Assembly (NCBI RefSeq): GCF_027257845.1 | Contig: NZ_JAPVOT010000009.1 | Span: forward strand, 1 to 64,000 | Direction: 5' to 3' | DNA length: 64,000 bases | Origin: Alteromonas sp. BMJM2 | Lineage (GTDB): Bacteria > Pseudomonadota > Gammaproteobacteria > Enterobacterales > Alteromonadaceae | Part shown: one piece after another, positions 34,541-43,231 of the stretch | How the letters are laid out: each line of letters opens with the position of its first letter | How positions within the stretch are numbered: the stretch's first letter is position 1 | The notes under the pieces: generated by a model | The model's input: the letters and a program-made list of their open reading frames with translations, nothing else | What the model was told of the DNA's origin: nothing | Database searches by the model: none | Translations under genes and position numbers: made by a program

Positions 34541-35176
34541 ATGGCGAAAGTACTCGTAATTGGCGCATCTGGTCAAATTGGTAAACAAGCAACGGGAAAA
34601 CTGTTAGAGCTTGGTCATCATGTTATTGCACCAGTCAGAAGCCCAGAAAAACTGTCTGATATTGATAACAGTAACCTAAGCGTTATTGAGCAAGATTTAG
34701 AAAAAGACTTTTCTTCCCACTTCGAAGGCGTGGACGTTGTGGTATTTACCGCAGGTTCAGGTGGAGATACTGGTGCAGACAAGACGATTATGATCGACCT
34801 ATGGGCTGCTCAAAAAGCCGTCGACTACGCTAAGCGGGCAAAAGTCCCTAAGTTTATCATGGTGAGTTCTATCGGCGCCGGTGATCCTGACTCAATACAG
34901 GGCGAAATGAGACCCTATTTAGTTGCCAAACACGTGGCGGATGAATACTTAATAAATAGTGGTGTGAATCACATTATTCTACGTCCGGGAACATTACTCA
35001 ATGAGCCTGGCACGCACTTAGTGAGAACTGACATGCCTGACAATCAAGATGAAGCAGTCATTCCAAGAGAAGACGTGGCTACTGCTATCGTGGAAAGTGT
35101 CGGACGTGCAGCTGAAGAAAATATTATCACTTACCTGTTTAAGGGCGATGAGCCGATTTCTAAGGTATTTGATTAA
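34541..35176 (+). CDS. NAD(P)-binding atypical SDR protein
   Basis: A 211-residue single-domain Rossmann protein of the atypical SDR (NAD(P)H-binding, YwnB/BVR-B-like) family. The dinucleotide loop GASGQIGKQ is at residues 8-16 and an Arg at RSPEK suggests NADP preference. VVFTAGSGG, then VSSIGAG with the catalytic-like Ser and the PYLVAKHVADEYL with Tyr and Lys, follow in the SDR order, and LRPGTLL is the usual late strand. AAGGAGG lies upstream of the ATG. Members reduce flavins, quinones or act as redox sensors; no specific substrate is suggested here. It is monocistronic. Confidence 0.88.
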   Translation: MAKVLVIGASGQIGKQATGKLLELGHHVIAPVRSPEKLSDIDNSNLSVIEQDLEKDFSSHFEGVDVVVFTAGSGGDTGADKTIMIDLWAAQKAVDYAKRAKVPKFIMVSSIGAGDPDSIQGEMRPYLVAKHVADEYLINSGVNHIILRPGTLLNEPGTHLVRTDMPDNQDEAVIPREDVATAIVESVGRAAEENIITYLFKGDEPISKVFD

Positions 35177-35197
35177 ACACCTAGCCCGCAATCTGCT

Positions 35198-35226
35198 GAG
35201 CCGCCTGTGATTCTATATGGCGGCTC
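35198..35226 (+). terminator. probable terminator after the SDR gene
   Basis: GAGCCGCC/GGCGGCTC form a perfect 8-bp stem with a 13-nt loop, followed by a weak T/C-rich tract. Confidence 0.5.
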
Positions 35227-35456
35227 TACTTCCTATTCACCCTCTCTTTCACCCTCTCTCATATACTCCCTTCCACACTAAGTGGCAGTTGTACTCTTTG
35301 AGAACGTTTCTTTAAGCTGGTTTTTCGGGCACATTTTTCAATCGAAGTTTTTAATCGCGGTTTCAACCATTCGTGGCTAGCTAAAACCTCAAATTCGCGC
35401 CTTTGCCTCACGTCCCAGCCTTAATTCGCAACCGTGAGCCTTAACCGTAAGCGGCA

Positions 35457-36014
35457 TTACGGAATGACCGACTGACTCACCCAGTTGTCATTTTCATCCT
35501 TTTCGTGCCATTCCCTATGCTGTGGATTACCACGTAAATTAAGGTAATCCACGTTTTCAATGTTAAGGGATAGTACACAGAAATGTGCGGGAACGATTGA
35601 ATAATCCCCTTCGGTATTCAATGCAGACTCATCTTGCCTAGGCGTTCCGGGCCGGCCCCACAGAAACTGTTTTTTACCCGCATCAGAAAGCTTTTCCCAG
35701 TGCGCTTCCACCAAATCAGGCTGTTCAACCTTAGTTACCATTGAAGCTATACAGTTAAAACGATACTGCTCGCGAGTTTTAGCAAAGTACCACGACACGT
35801 GACATCGGTTGTTTTCACTCAGTTGTTGATACTTGTCTGTACGCGTATCTGAAATCACCAACAGTTTGTTGTCGTCGGTTAAACCGCGATGAACAACGGT
35901 TCTGCAAAAAGGGACACCTTCTTTGTCAGCGGTGGCTATTTGAAAATATCGGCTTTCAGGTATGCTTCGCGTTTTGTGTAAACTTTTCACTAAGCTTTGG
36001 CGCCATGACGGCAT
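35457..36014 (-). CDS. Alr4036-type pyridoxamine-phosphate-oxidase-fold protein
   Basis: A 185-residue split-barrel FMN-binding protein resembling the Alr4036 branch of the PNPOx family. The region PESRYFQIATADKEGVPFCRTVVHRGL holds the FMN-contacting R-T-V-V-x-R-like strand, followed by SDTRTDKYQQL and HVSWYF. The C-terminal NLRGNPQHREWH is the family R-x-P-x-R-x-x-W-like end. Length is normal. True pyridoxamine 5'-phosphate oxidase activity is not assured in this branch. It lies 9 bp after the tatD-like gene and may be the last gene of the fab cluster transcript. Confidence 0.8.
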   Translation of the reverse strand: MPSWRQSLVKSLHKTRSIPESRYFQIATADKEGVPFCRTVVHRGLTDDNKLLVISDTRTDKYQQLSENNRCHVSWYFAKTREQYRFNCIASMVTKVEQPDLVEAHWEKLSDAGKKQFLWGRPGTPRQDESALNTEGDYSIVPAHFCVLSLNIENVDYLNLRGNPQHREWHEKDENDNWVSQSVIP

Positions 36015-36023
36015 AGTCAGTCC

Positions 36024-36803
36024 TTACGCAGCGCTCTTTTTCGCTAATGCGAAAAGAGTATAAAAATTTTCAGTAGTGACACGTGCTAATTCCTTCACCG
36101 ATATACCCTTAAGGTCTGCAATGAACTCAGCCACTTCAACCACATACCCGGGCTGGTTTTGCTTGCCTCTATGTGGCACCGGCGCTAACCAAGGGGAATC
36201 TGTTTCTATTAGCAAACGCTCTAGAGGAATTGCTTTAACAACCTCGCGTAATTCATCTGCCGAATTGAACGTAACGATCCCTGAGATAGAAATATAAAAG
36301 TCCATCTCTATTGCAGCTTGGGCCATTTCCAAAGATTCAGTAAAGCAGTGCAACACCCCTTTCGTACTCGGGTCTTTATGCTCTTTCAGTAAATTAATTG
36401 TATCATCACGGGCGTCTCGAGTATGAATAATAAGTGGTTTATTGGTGACGTTCGCCACTTTTATGTGGTCGATGAACGAAGTTAACTGAACATCTTTACT
36501 TTCAGGGCTATAAAAATAATCAAGGCCCGTCTCGCCCACTGCCACTACTTCACTCTGCTGCGCTTTTTCTAATAACTCATCGTACGTGCATGCTTCATCT
36601 TGATGAAGAGGGTGCACACCACAGGACACGGAGACATCATCAAATTTGGCAACGGTCTCTCGCATGCTGTCAAAATCGGCAACCGAAACGCAAACACATA
36701 AAAAGTGCTCAACGCCACGAGTGCGCGCAAAATTAAGGGTTTCAGCCAAGGCCTCAGGGCCCTGCTTTAATCTGTCTAAATGACAATGAGAATCTACAAA
36801 CAA
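36024..36803 (-). CDS. ycfH: TatD-family metal-dependent hydrolase (YcfH)
   Basis: A 259-residue TIM-barrel metallohydrolase of the TatD DNase family. Metal-binding residues are seen in DSHCHLD (residues 4-10), GETGLDYFY (Glu), IIHTRDA (His), LHCFTES (His) and ETDSPWLAP (Asp). Family members show 3'-5' exonuclease or D-aminoacyl-tRNA deacylase-like activities. The start is TTG: AAAGGTG lies at the right distance and DSHCHLD begins immediately after. Position directly after holB is conserved in gammaproteobacteria. The pilZ gene often found between them is absent; the gap is only 43 bp. Confidence 0.9.
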   Translation of the reverse strand: MFVDSHCHLDRLKQGPEALAETLNFARTRGVEHFLCVCVSVADFDSMRETVAKFDDVSVSCGVHPLHQDEACTYDELLEKAQQSEVVAVGETGLDYFYSPESKDVQLTSFIDHIKVANVTNKPLIIHTRDARDDTINLLKEHKDPSTKGVLHCFTESLEMAQAAIEMDFYISISGIVTFNSADELREVVKAIPLERLLIETDSPWLAPVPHRGKQNQPGYVVEVAEFIADLKGISVKELARVTTENFYTLFALAKKSAA

Positions 36804-36846
36804 GTTACACCTTTACTCATATTAGTCGTTATTCGTTGGCTACTAC

Positions 36847-37728
36847 TTATCGCTGGAATAGCTTTAAAAGCCCAAATAGTACCATCGACCTATTCACCCC
36901 AGGATGTTGCAATGTTTTCACTACATCTACGCACTGTGCGTAGCGGGAATAATCTGACGGCTGTTGGCTAGCTATATAATCGCCATGGGCTTTTTGCATA
37001 CACCACTGGGAGGCCAACACTGCGTTGTCCTGCCATTTTTTTGCCAAGCGATGTGCTTGACTGTTGGCATCGCCCGCGAGCAATGCCTGAAAATCATCAT
37101 TAAACGTGCGAAAGCTAAATTCTTCCTCACCTTTTAAAGCCGCTTCAGCGCGTAACGGGGCGTTACCATACGCTGCTAATAATGCTTCACTGGCATCTTC
37201 TACGCCACTTTCCCGCAAGTAGTTCAAACTTAACGCTAAACTAGGCAGTGGCAGCGCGTGTTTTTCACATCGGCTCAATATGGTAGGCATTAACTTTGTT
37301 ATGCTACTGGTGATCAGCACAAGATAGGTATTCGCTGTAGGCTCTTCAAGCGTTTTTAGCAGTGCGTTGGCCGCGGCTTCCGTCATCGTATCGGCATTGG
37401 GTATAAGCAGTACCTTATTACCACTCATCTGAGCCGTACCACTGAGTTTAGCAATGCCTTCGCGTATTTTATCAACGCCTAGCTGCTTCTCGCTTTCTAA
37501 AATATACAGATCGGGATGGTTACCGGCTATACGCAGCAGGCAAGACGAACACATTTCGCACGCCCCCTGCTCGGATGGCGTTTTGCACAAAAGAGCGTTT
37601 CCTAACTCTTGTGCCAATCTATATTTACCAATTCCACTTGCACCACTTAGCAATAATGCATGATGTAGCTTGTTAGCCAAGTAGCGACTCGTAAATAAAT
37701 GAAAGACATCATTGAACCAGGGAAGCAT
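36847..37728 (-). CDS. holB: DNA polymerase III delta-prime subunit
   Basis: A 293-residue clamp-loader subunit that opens and loads the beta sliding clamp. The AAA+ domain shows SGASGIGKYRLAQ (a P-loop-like segment with Tyr after Lys, where active ATPases have Thr or Ser, consistent with delta-prime not hydrolysing ATP). The zinc module CEMCSSCLL with the preceding CKT follows, then NADTMTEAAANALLKTLEEP and SRC (sensor region). Length is slightly below the E. coli protein. It starts three bases after the tmk stop and is followed by the tatD-like gene, the normal order. Confidence 0.93.
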   Translation of the reverse strand: MLPWFNDVFHLFTSRYLANKLHHALLLSGASGIGKYRLAQELGNALLCKTPSEQGACEMCSSCLLRIAGNHPDLYILESEKQLGVDKIREGIAKLSGTAQMSGNKVLLIPNADTMTEAAANALLKTLEEPTANTYLVLITSSITKLMPTILSRCEKHALPLPSLALSLNYLRESGVEDASEALLAAYGNAPLRAEAALKGEEEFSFRTFNDDFQALLAGDANSQAHRLAKKWQDNAVLASQWCMQKAHGDYIASQQPSDYSRYAQCVDVVKTLQHPGVNRSMVLFGLLKLFQR

Positions 37729-37731
37729 CGC

Positions 37732-38355
37732 TTACACACCTGCTATATAGTTATTGATTATGCTATAAACGTCAGTATGAACGCTTTCCATTGGCTGCAT
37801 AGCATCAACAATTTGAATACTGTCATCGTTGTTGGCAAGCGCTAGGTAGCGCTTTCGAGTACGCTCAAAAAATGCGATCCCCGACTGTTCAATTCTATCT
37901 AGCTCTCCCCGTCCACGGGCGCGCTCCAGACCAATAGCAGGCTCAACGTCTAAGTAAATGGTGAGATCGGGCTTAAACCCTTTAAGGGCTATATGACTTA
38001 TTGCGCTCATCGTTTCGGGCGATACGCCTCTGCCACCACCTTGATATGCTTGTGATGACATGTCGTGCCTATCTCCAACTACCCAAGCACCGCTCTCTAG
38101 CGCTGGGTAAATGCGATTTGTTAAAAGCTGAACTCTGGCGGCGTACATTAATAATAGCTCTGTTTCTTCAGAAACCTGTTCGTCCCAGTCGTGTTTTACA
38201 CAATCTCGAATAGCTTCTGCCATGGGTGTGCCGCCTGGCTCCCGTGTTTGCTCAACGGATTTACCTGCGTTCTTTAAGGCGTCCACGATAAGTCCAATGA
38301 CCGAACTTTTGCCTGCACCCTCTAGGCCTTCAACGACTATAAACTTTCCATTCAT
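37732..38355 (-). CDS. tmk: thymidylate kinase
   Basis: A 207-residue kinase that phosphorylates dTMP to dTDP. The P-loop GLEGAGKSS is at residues 10-18, the nucleotide-binding TREPGGTP follows at about 39-46, then DRHDMSSQAYQGGGRG (the DR-x substrate motif and LID start) and YLDVEP with a LID region ERARGRGELDRIE. This is the E. coli type, with basic residues in the LID. It lies 106 bp after mltG and immediately before holB, so dTTP supply and clamp loading are encoded together as in other gammaproteobacteria. Confidence 0.95.
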   Translation of the reverse strand: MNGKFIVVEGLEGAGKSSVIGLIVDALKNAGKSVEQTREPGGTPMAEAIRDCVKHDWDEQVSEETELLLMYAARVQLLTNRIYPALESGAWVVGDRHDMSSQAYQGGGRGVSPETMSAISHIALKGFKPDLTIYLDVEPAIGLERARGRGELDRIEQSGIAFFERTRKRYLALANNDDSIQIVDAMQPMESVHTDVYSIINNYIAGV

Positions 38356-38461
38356 GGTTTCAAAAACATCTCTTTAATTAATTGCTATTCGACGAATAAG
38401 TACGGCTAATGCCTGGCCTCTACTAAGCTAAGTTTAGCTATTACCTAGCTAATAATTAATT

Positions 38462-39577
38462 TTAGCGTCGCAGTTGGTACTGTCGTACGGCTGCATTGTG
38501 CTCACTTAGCGTGTTTGAAAACTGGTGACTTCCGTCACCCTTAGCGACGAAATAAAGCGCTTCAGTGGTTCTCGGCTTTAACGCCGCGCGGATGGCCGCT
38601 TTGCCCGCCATCGCAATGGGTGTTGGCGGAAGCCCTTTTATGACATAGGTATTATAAGGTGTTCGCGTACGTAAGTGCTTACGCGTTATATTACCATCAA
38701 ATGAAGGCCCAATACCGTAGATTACTGTTGGATCAGTTTGTAGGCGCATGCCCCTGTTGAGTCGATTAACAAAGACACCGGCTATTAAATCTCGCTCTTC
38801 TGGTACCGCCGTTTCTTTTTCAATAATGCTAGCCAAGATAAGAGCATCGTATGGCGTTGCTAGCGGCAAATCTACTTCTCGGGCTTCCCATTCGGAGTTA
38901 AGAAAATCAACAAGGGCGATATGTGCCCGGGTCAATATTTCGCTGGCTTTAGTGCCTTTAGTGAAAAAGTAAGTATCAGCAAGATAGAGCCCTTCGGTAT
39001 TGTCGAGTTTTTCGCTCTTACTTACCCCTAATTGAGCTAACGTATTGGTTTGCGACAACAGAATAGACGTCATGTCTGGTGCTAACGCCTCAGCCTCTGA
39101 TGATGAACTTGCAACGCCCGATAGCGAAGACGCACTGTCATTGGCTGCTTGTTGGCCCAAATCAAATTCAATTTCGCCAATGCCCTTTAGTGTATTGTGC
39201 CATTGAGCCAACGTTAACCCTTCAACCAGACTGACAGAAAAGAAGTACTCATCACCTTGTGTGAATATAGTGAAAATATCGGCCAGCGATTGCCCGGGAA
39301 GCAACATATAAGTGCCCGATTTAATATCTGTACTGGCGGCAAAGAACTTAAGCCACACTTTGGCAACAATAGGGCTAATGTCGGTCATTTCGCCGTTGCG
39401 AAGCTGCTTTATAGTTCTGTGCGCGCTGCCCCCTTTTTCGATAGAGAACAGTGTATTCTGCTTTAACTCAAGAGGCTTAGTAACCTCGTTGGAAATATAG
39501 TAAGTTCCGCCGGCAGCGCATACCAACCCTAGTATAATCAGCAAGGTAGCTACAAATAAAACACGTTTCACAATCAA
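38462..39577 (-). CDS. mltG: endolytic murein transglycosylase
   Basis: A 371-residue inner-membrane YceG/MltG that cuts nascent glycan strands and sets their length. An N-terminal membrane anchor (VLFVATLLIILGLVCAAGG) is followed by a LysM-like region and the catalytic domain with ILASIIEKETAVPEERDLIAGVFVNRL (essential Glu in IIEKET), LQTDPTVIYG, YNTYVIKGLPPTPI and YFVAKGDGSHQFS. A Ser/Ala-rich low-complexity insertion of about 30 residues (SASSLSGVASSSSEAEA) sits mid-protein and is not usual. Its ATG overlaps the pabC stop, so translation is coupled. Confidence 0.93.
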   Translation of the reverse strand: MIVKRVLFVATLLIILGLVCAAGGTYYISNEVTKPLELKQNTLFSIEKGGSAHRTIKQLRNGEMTDISPIVAKVWLKFFAASTDIKSGTYMLLPGQSLADIFTIFTQGDEYFFSVSLVEGLTLAQWHNTLKGIGEIEFDLGQQAANDSASSLSGVASSSSEAEALAPDMTSILLSQTNTLAQLGVSKSEKLDNTEGLYLADTYFFTKGTKASEILTRAHIALVDFLNSEWEAREVDLPLATPYDALILASIIEKETAVPEERDLIAGVFVNRLNRGMRLQTDPTVIYGIGPSFDGNITRKHLRTRTPYNTYVIKGLPPTPIAMAGKAAIRAALKPRTTEALYFVAKGDGSHQFSNTLSEHNAAVRQYQLRR

Positions 39578-40581
39578 GACTCCTGTCTTTTCGATTGATA
39601 ACTTAAGGCTTCAGCACCACGCTGTTCTAAAGTGCGGCTTTCACAAGAACGTTGTTCCTCGATGCACTTGAGCAGCAGTGATTGAAGGGCATGAATATTG
39701 TTGTCGTTTACTGAGTATATCGATGTGCCACCATCGGTAAACGAAATGCTTTTTACCGGAAGTACCTTCATAAGGGCATTAGTGATAACCACATACTTCG
39801 CCCTCTTAACATCACTAAGCGTAAACTCTCCTACCATGTACGGTACATTTTCATCACCTAGTGCATTGAGTAAACATTGCCTTACTACACCATTTACACC
39901 GCTACCTGTTAGTGAGGGGGTGCACCACGTATTATCCGTGAAAAAGAAAATATTACCTGCACTGCATTCAATGACGTTACCTTGTGTGTCGCACACAAGC
40001 GCATCGTCAGCATCGGCTTGGTTAATTTCTCTTTTGATAAGTACTTGCTCTAAACGGTTCATGTGCTTAATGCCGGCTAACGCAGGCTGAATAGCCAATG
40101 CTGTTTGCGCACACATTAATGTAACCCCCCTGCCCAACAGGGAGTCGTAATGATTAGGGTATGGATGTTGAGAGAATCGAACTAACGGTGGATTAGCTTC
40201 ATCACGACTGTACCCTCGCCCGGCCTCTCCCCCAGATACATGCACTTTTAAAACATACTTAATTTCTGATTTTTCGTGTTGTGACGAGCTTGAAGCTCTT
40301 TCTGATACCGCGTTTTTTTCATCGCTTATCTGAGAGGGCTCTTTATTGCTAAGACCAACACTAGTATGGAGCGTACGTATTGTAGACCAAATGGCGCTTT
40401 CCAGAGTGCGAATATCGATAGACAGACCAATTGCCGCACTATCGTGGGATAACCGAGACAGGTGGAGAGACAGCAATTCAGGATGGTCGTTTACCACACA
40501 TAGGGTAGTAAATACGCCGTCACCATAATTAAAAGCCCTGTCACTTGACGCTATGGGCATATCACTGGAAATTATTTTCAC
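39574..40581 (-). CDS. pabC: aminodeoxychorismate lyase
   Basis: A 335-residue fold-type IV PLP enzyme that releases pyruvate from 4-amino-4-deoxychorismate to give p-aminobenzoate for folate. Motifs are SDRAFNYGDGVFTTL near the N-terminus, the PLP lysine in GIKHMNRLEQVL, ECSAGNIFFF and a conserved TNALMKVLPV end. It is 50-60 residues longer than E. coli PabC because of a hydrophilic insertion (residues about 76-105, containing SERASSSSQHEKSE) and a C-terminal tail (CEESRTLEQRG-like). Position before mltG supports PabC over other class IV transaminases. A strong hairpin separates it from fabF. Confidence 0.9.
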   Translation of the reverse strand: MKIISSDMPIASSDRAFNYGDGVFTTLCVVNDHPELLSLHLSRLSHDSAAIGLSIDIRTLESAIWSTIRTLHTSVGLSNKEPSQISDEKNAVSERASSSSQHEKSEIKYVLKVHVSGGEAGRGYSRDEANPPLVRFSQHPYPNHYDSLLGRGVTLMCAQTALAIQPALAGIKHMNRLEQVLIKREINQADADDALVCDTQGNVIECSAGNIFFFTDNTWCTPSLTGSGVNGVVRQCLLNALGDENVPYMVGEFTLSDVKRAKYVVITNALMKVLPVKSISFTDGGTSIYSVNDNNIHALQSLLLKCIEEQRSCESRTLEQRGAEALSYQSKRQES

Positions 40582-40647
40582 TGCCTACTCGGTATTTCAA
40601 GTGCTAATGTTAGTAGAGAGGAGTATACCAAGTTGTTGACTGCAAAC

Positions 40648-40684
40648 AACAAAGGGTGATGCATAAGATGCATCACCCTTTGTT
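40648..40684 (-). terminator. strong hairpin between fabF and pabC
   Basis: A 16-bp perfect stem, ACAAAGGGTGATGCAT with ATGCATCACCCTTTGT around an AAG loop. On the minus strand it is followed by TGTTTGC, a mediocre T tract, so termination or mRNA processing after fabF is likely but may be partial. Confidence 0.75.
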
Positions 40685-40722
40685 TTATCAACGCTCAGCT
40701 GAATATAACTATCCCCGTGCGC

Positions 40723-41961
40723 TTACAAACGCTTGAAGATTAATGAGCCGTTAGTACCACCAAAACCAAATGAGTTGCATAACGCATGCTCGGCAGTAAA
40801 CATTTTTGCTTTATTCGCTACAAAGTCTAAATCGCAACCTTCGCCCGGCTCATCAAGATTGATAGTAGGTGGCGCCATTTTATCTCTCAACGCTAATATC
40901 GTGAAGATGGCCTCTACTGAACCCGCAGCACCTAGCAAGTGTCCTGTCATCGATTTAGTAGAGCTCACCAACAGATCGTAGGCGTGTTCGTTAAATACTC
41001 GCTTAACAGCTGCAACCTCGGCGGCATCTCCGGCTGGTGTAGATGTACCGTGAGCATTTACGTATCCAATTTCGGTGGGGTCGATCTTCGCGTCTCGTAT
41101 TGCGTTTTGCATCGACGTTGCCGCACCTTCACCGTCTGCTGGTGGAGAAGTCATGTGATAAGCGTCGCCACTCATACCAAACCCAACAAGTTCTGCATAG
41201 ATAGTTGCCCCGCGAGCTTTAGCCGCTTCGTATTCTTCTAGCATTACCACGCCAGCACCCTCGCCCATCACAAAGCCATCTCGGTCTTTGTCCCATGGAC
41301 GGCTTGCAGCTTTCGGGTCGTCATTACGAGATGACAATGCCCGTGCAGCAGCAAAGCCTGCAATACCTAGCGGCGTAATAGTTGCCTCAGCACCGCCTGC
41401 TAACATGGCATCTGCATCGTCATAGGCTATTGTTCTTGCGGCGATACCTATGTTGTGAACCCCTGTGGTACAGGCTGTTACAACATTGATATTAGGCCCT
41501 TTCAACCCTTCCATAATGGAAAGAAAGCCAGAAATCATGTTCGTTATCGTGGATGGCACAAAGAAAGGAGATACACGTTTTGGCCCACTGTTGAGCAATT
41601 TTGAATGATTTTGTTCAATTTGCTCTAAACCACCAATTCCCGAACCTATTGCTACACCTACGCGGTGAGCATTATCATCAGTAATTGGTAGCCCTGAATC
41701 GGCTAGTGCTTGTTTACCCGCTGCAACACCTAACTGGATAAAGCGGTCCATTTTTTTCGTTTCTTTCTTATCGATATAATCCAGGGGATCAAAATCGTTA
41801 ATTTGGCCTGCGAAACGGGTTGAATAGTTACTACAATCGAAATGAGTGATTTCACCTATGCCGCTCTCGCCTGCGAGCAGTTTGCGCCATGTGTCTTCAC
41901 TGTTAAGACCCAATGGTGAAAGCATCCCAATACCGGTAACCACTACGCGACGTTTTGTCAC
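40723..41961 (-). CDS. fabF: 3-oxoacyl-ACP synthase II
   Basis: A 412-residue KAS II condensing enzyme for fatty-acid elongation. The Cys-His-His triad is visible: nucleophile in [10 protein letters not shown] (about residue 163), [11 protein letters not shown] (first His) and [13 protein letters not shown] (second His); the ending [12 protein letters not shown] is canonical. It carries out the temperature-sensitive palmitoleate to cis-vaccenate step in E. coli. It lies downstream of acpP beyond a terminator, as in many gammaproteobacteria, so its expression relies on read-through or its own promoter. Confidence 0.97.
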   Translation of the reverse strand: MTKRRVVVTGIGMLSPLGLNSEDTWRKLLAGESGIGEITHFDCSNYSTRFAGQINDFDPLDYIDKKETKKMDRFIQLGVAAGKQALADSGLPITDDNAHRVGVAIGSGIGGLEQIEQNHSKLLNSGPKRVSPFFVPSTITNMISGFLSIMEGLKGPNINVVTACTTGVHNIGIAARTIAYDDADAMLAGGAEATITPLGIAGFAAARALSSRNDDPKAASRPWDKDRDGFVMGEGAGVVMLEEYEAAKARGATIYAELVGFGMSGDAYHMTSPPADGEGAATSMQNAIRDAKIDPTEIGYVNAHGTSTPAGDAAEVAAVKRVFNEHAYDLLVSSTKSMTGHLLGAAGSVEAIFTILALRDKMAPPTINLDEPGEGCDLDFVANKAKMFTAEHALCNSFGFGGTNGSLIFKRL

Positions 41962-41994
41962 AAAAAGTCCTCGCTTTGGAACTAAGGTAGGAGA

Positions 41995-42024
41995 AACAAA
42001 AACGGCTCTAAAAAAGAGCCGTTT
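41995..42024 (-). terminator. terminator/attenuator after acpP
   Basis: On the minus strand AAACGGCTCT/AGAGCCGTTT form a perfect 10-bp stem with a T5 loop, followed by TTTGTTT. It would cap the abundant acpP transcript and lower read-through into fabF. Confidence 0.88.
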
Positions 42025-42042
42025 CGTAACTGAAAAAAAGAC

Positions 42043-42282
42043 TTATGCGTCTTTATTTGCATTAATGTAATCAACAGCTGATTGAACAGTAGTGATTTTT
42101 TCAGCTTCTTCGTCAGGAATTTCAGTATCGAATTCTTCTTCCAAAGCCATTACCAACTCAACAGTGTCAAGTGAATCAGCGCCCAAATCGTCAACGAATG
42201 AAGCTTCTGCTTTTACTTCTTCTTCTTTAACGCCAAGCTGTTCAATGATGATTTTCTTAACGCGTTCTTCAATGTTACTCAT
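42043..42282 (-). CDS. acpP: acyl carrier protein
   Basis: A 79-residue acidic acyl carrier protein. The 4'-phosphopantetheine attachment serine is Ser37 (Ser36 without Met) in [10 protein letters not shown]. The four-helix pattern, starting [17 protein letters not shown], is standard. It carries all intermediates of fatty-acid synthesis and interacts with every enzyme of this cluster. GGGAAACC lies before the ATG. A good sigma-70 promoter (TTGCAA-17-TAAACT) and a FadR-like box lie upstream in the fabG-acpP gap. Confidence 0.98.
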   Translation of the reverse strand: MSNIEERVKKIIIEQLGVKEEEVKAEASFVDDLGADSLDTVELVMALEEEFDTEIPDEEAEKITTVQSAVDYINANKDA

Positions 42283-42328
42283 AATTCTAGGTTTCCCTTA
42301 AACGTCACTAGATAACAAAAGTGTCGCT

Positions 42329-42357
42329 AGTTTATTTTGCTAGGTCGTTCCTTGCAA
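42329..42357 (-). promoter_or_regulatory. putative acpP promoter
   Basis: On the minus strand a -35 TTGCAA (42352-42357) and a -10 TAAACT (42329-42334) are separated by 17 bp, giving a leader of about 40 nt. This fits independent, strong transcription of acpP. Confidence 0.6.
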
Positions 42358-42378
42358 GCACCAGTGTAAACTAATTTT

Positions 42379-42391
42379 CTGGTCAAACCAG
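42379..42391. promoter_or_regulatory. FadR-like box upstream of acpP
   Basis: CTGGTCAAACCAG agrees with the core CTGGTC-N-GACCAG of the FadR consensus except for one base. It lies about 60 bp before the predicted acpP transcription start, a typical activator distance. FadR activates fabA/fabB and represses fatty-acid degradation in gammaproteobacteria. The palindrome is seen; regulation is inferred. Confidence 0.5.
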
Positions 42392-42481
42392 CGACATTCG
42401 AAATTATTTAAATACTATTTTTACATCCAAGTTCGGGTAAATACCACCCTAAACTCAACAAAATTCGCAAATATTGCGAAT

Positions 42482-43222
42482 TTACCCCATATACATTCCA
42501 CCGTTAACGTGGATTGTTTCACCTGTAATATAGGCGGCACCGTCGCTTACTAAAAACGCAACCGTGGAGGCAACTTCATCCGGCGAACCTAATCGGCTTG
42601 CTGGAATATCTTTAAAAATGGCTTCTTTTTGGTCATCAGACAATGACTTTGTCATATCTGTATCAATGAAACCGGGCGCAACAACGTTAATTGTTATGCC
42701 TCGTGAGGCCACTTCTCTCGCCATAGACTTAGAAAAACCGATTACGCCCGCTTTCGCAGCGGCATAATTAGCTTGGCCTGCGTTACCAGCACTGCCCACA
42801 ACAGAGCCAATATTGACAATACGGCCAAAGCGTTTCTTCATCATACCGCGAAGTACTGCTTTTGACAGCGTAAATATTGACGTCAAGTTAGTATCAATGA
42901 TGTCCTGCCACTCGTCGTCTTTCATTCGCAGTAAGAGATTATCGCGGGTAATACCCGCATTATTGATAAGAATATCAATGCCGCCGTCGGCACTACTAAT
43001 CGCTTTTATGGCTTCATCTACGCTGGCTTTATCGGTTACATTGAGTGCTAAGCCTCTACCGCCGAACGCTTCGAGATACGCCGATATGGCAGCTGCGCCA
43101 CTGTCACTTGTTGCTGTACCGATTACCGTTGCGCCTTGACTAGCAAGTGCAGTAGCGATGGCTTTTCCAATACCTCTGCTCGCACCAGTAACAAGGGCAA
43201 CTTTACCGTCTAACTGACTCAT
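42482..43222 (-). CDS. fabG: 3-oxoacyl-ACP reductase
   Basis: A 246-residue classical SDR that reduces 3-oxoacyl-ACP with NADPH. The cofactor loop TGASRGIGKA is at residues 13-22, NNAGITRDNLL follows at about 88, and the catalytic Ser/Tyr/Lys are in NIGSVVGSAGNAGQ and NYAAAKAG. It ends with the invariant ETIHVNGGMYM. Length is exact for the family. It follows fabD by 9 bp in the conserved fabH-fabD-fabG-acpP order. Confidence 0.97.
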   Translation of the reverse strand: MSQLDGKVALVTGASRGIGKAIATALASQGATVIGTATSDSGAAAISAYLEAFGGRGLALNVTDKASVDEAIKAISSADGGIDILINNAGITRDNLLLRMKDDEWQDIIDTNLTSIFTLSKAVLRGMMKKRFGRIVNIGSVVGSAGNAGQANYAAAKAGVIGFSKSMAREVASRGITINVVAPGFIDTDMTKSLSDDQKEAIFKDIPASRLGSPDEVASTVAFLVSDGAAYITGETIHVNGGMYMG

Positions 43223-43231
43223 TGCATTTCC

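Noticed and set aside
36804-36846. Missing pilZ gene between holB and the tatD-like gene
   Set aside because: The 43-bp gap leaves no room for it; absence is a lineage variation rather than a broken gene.
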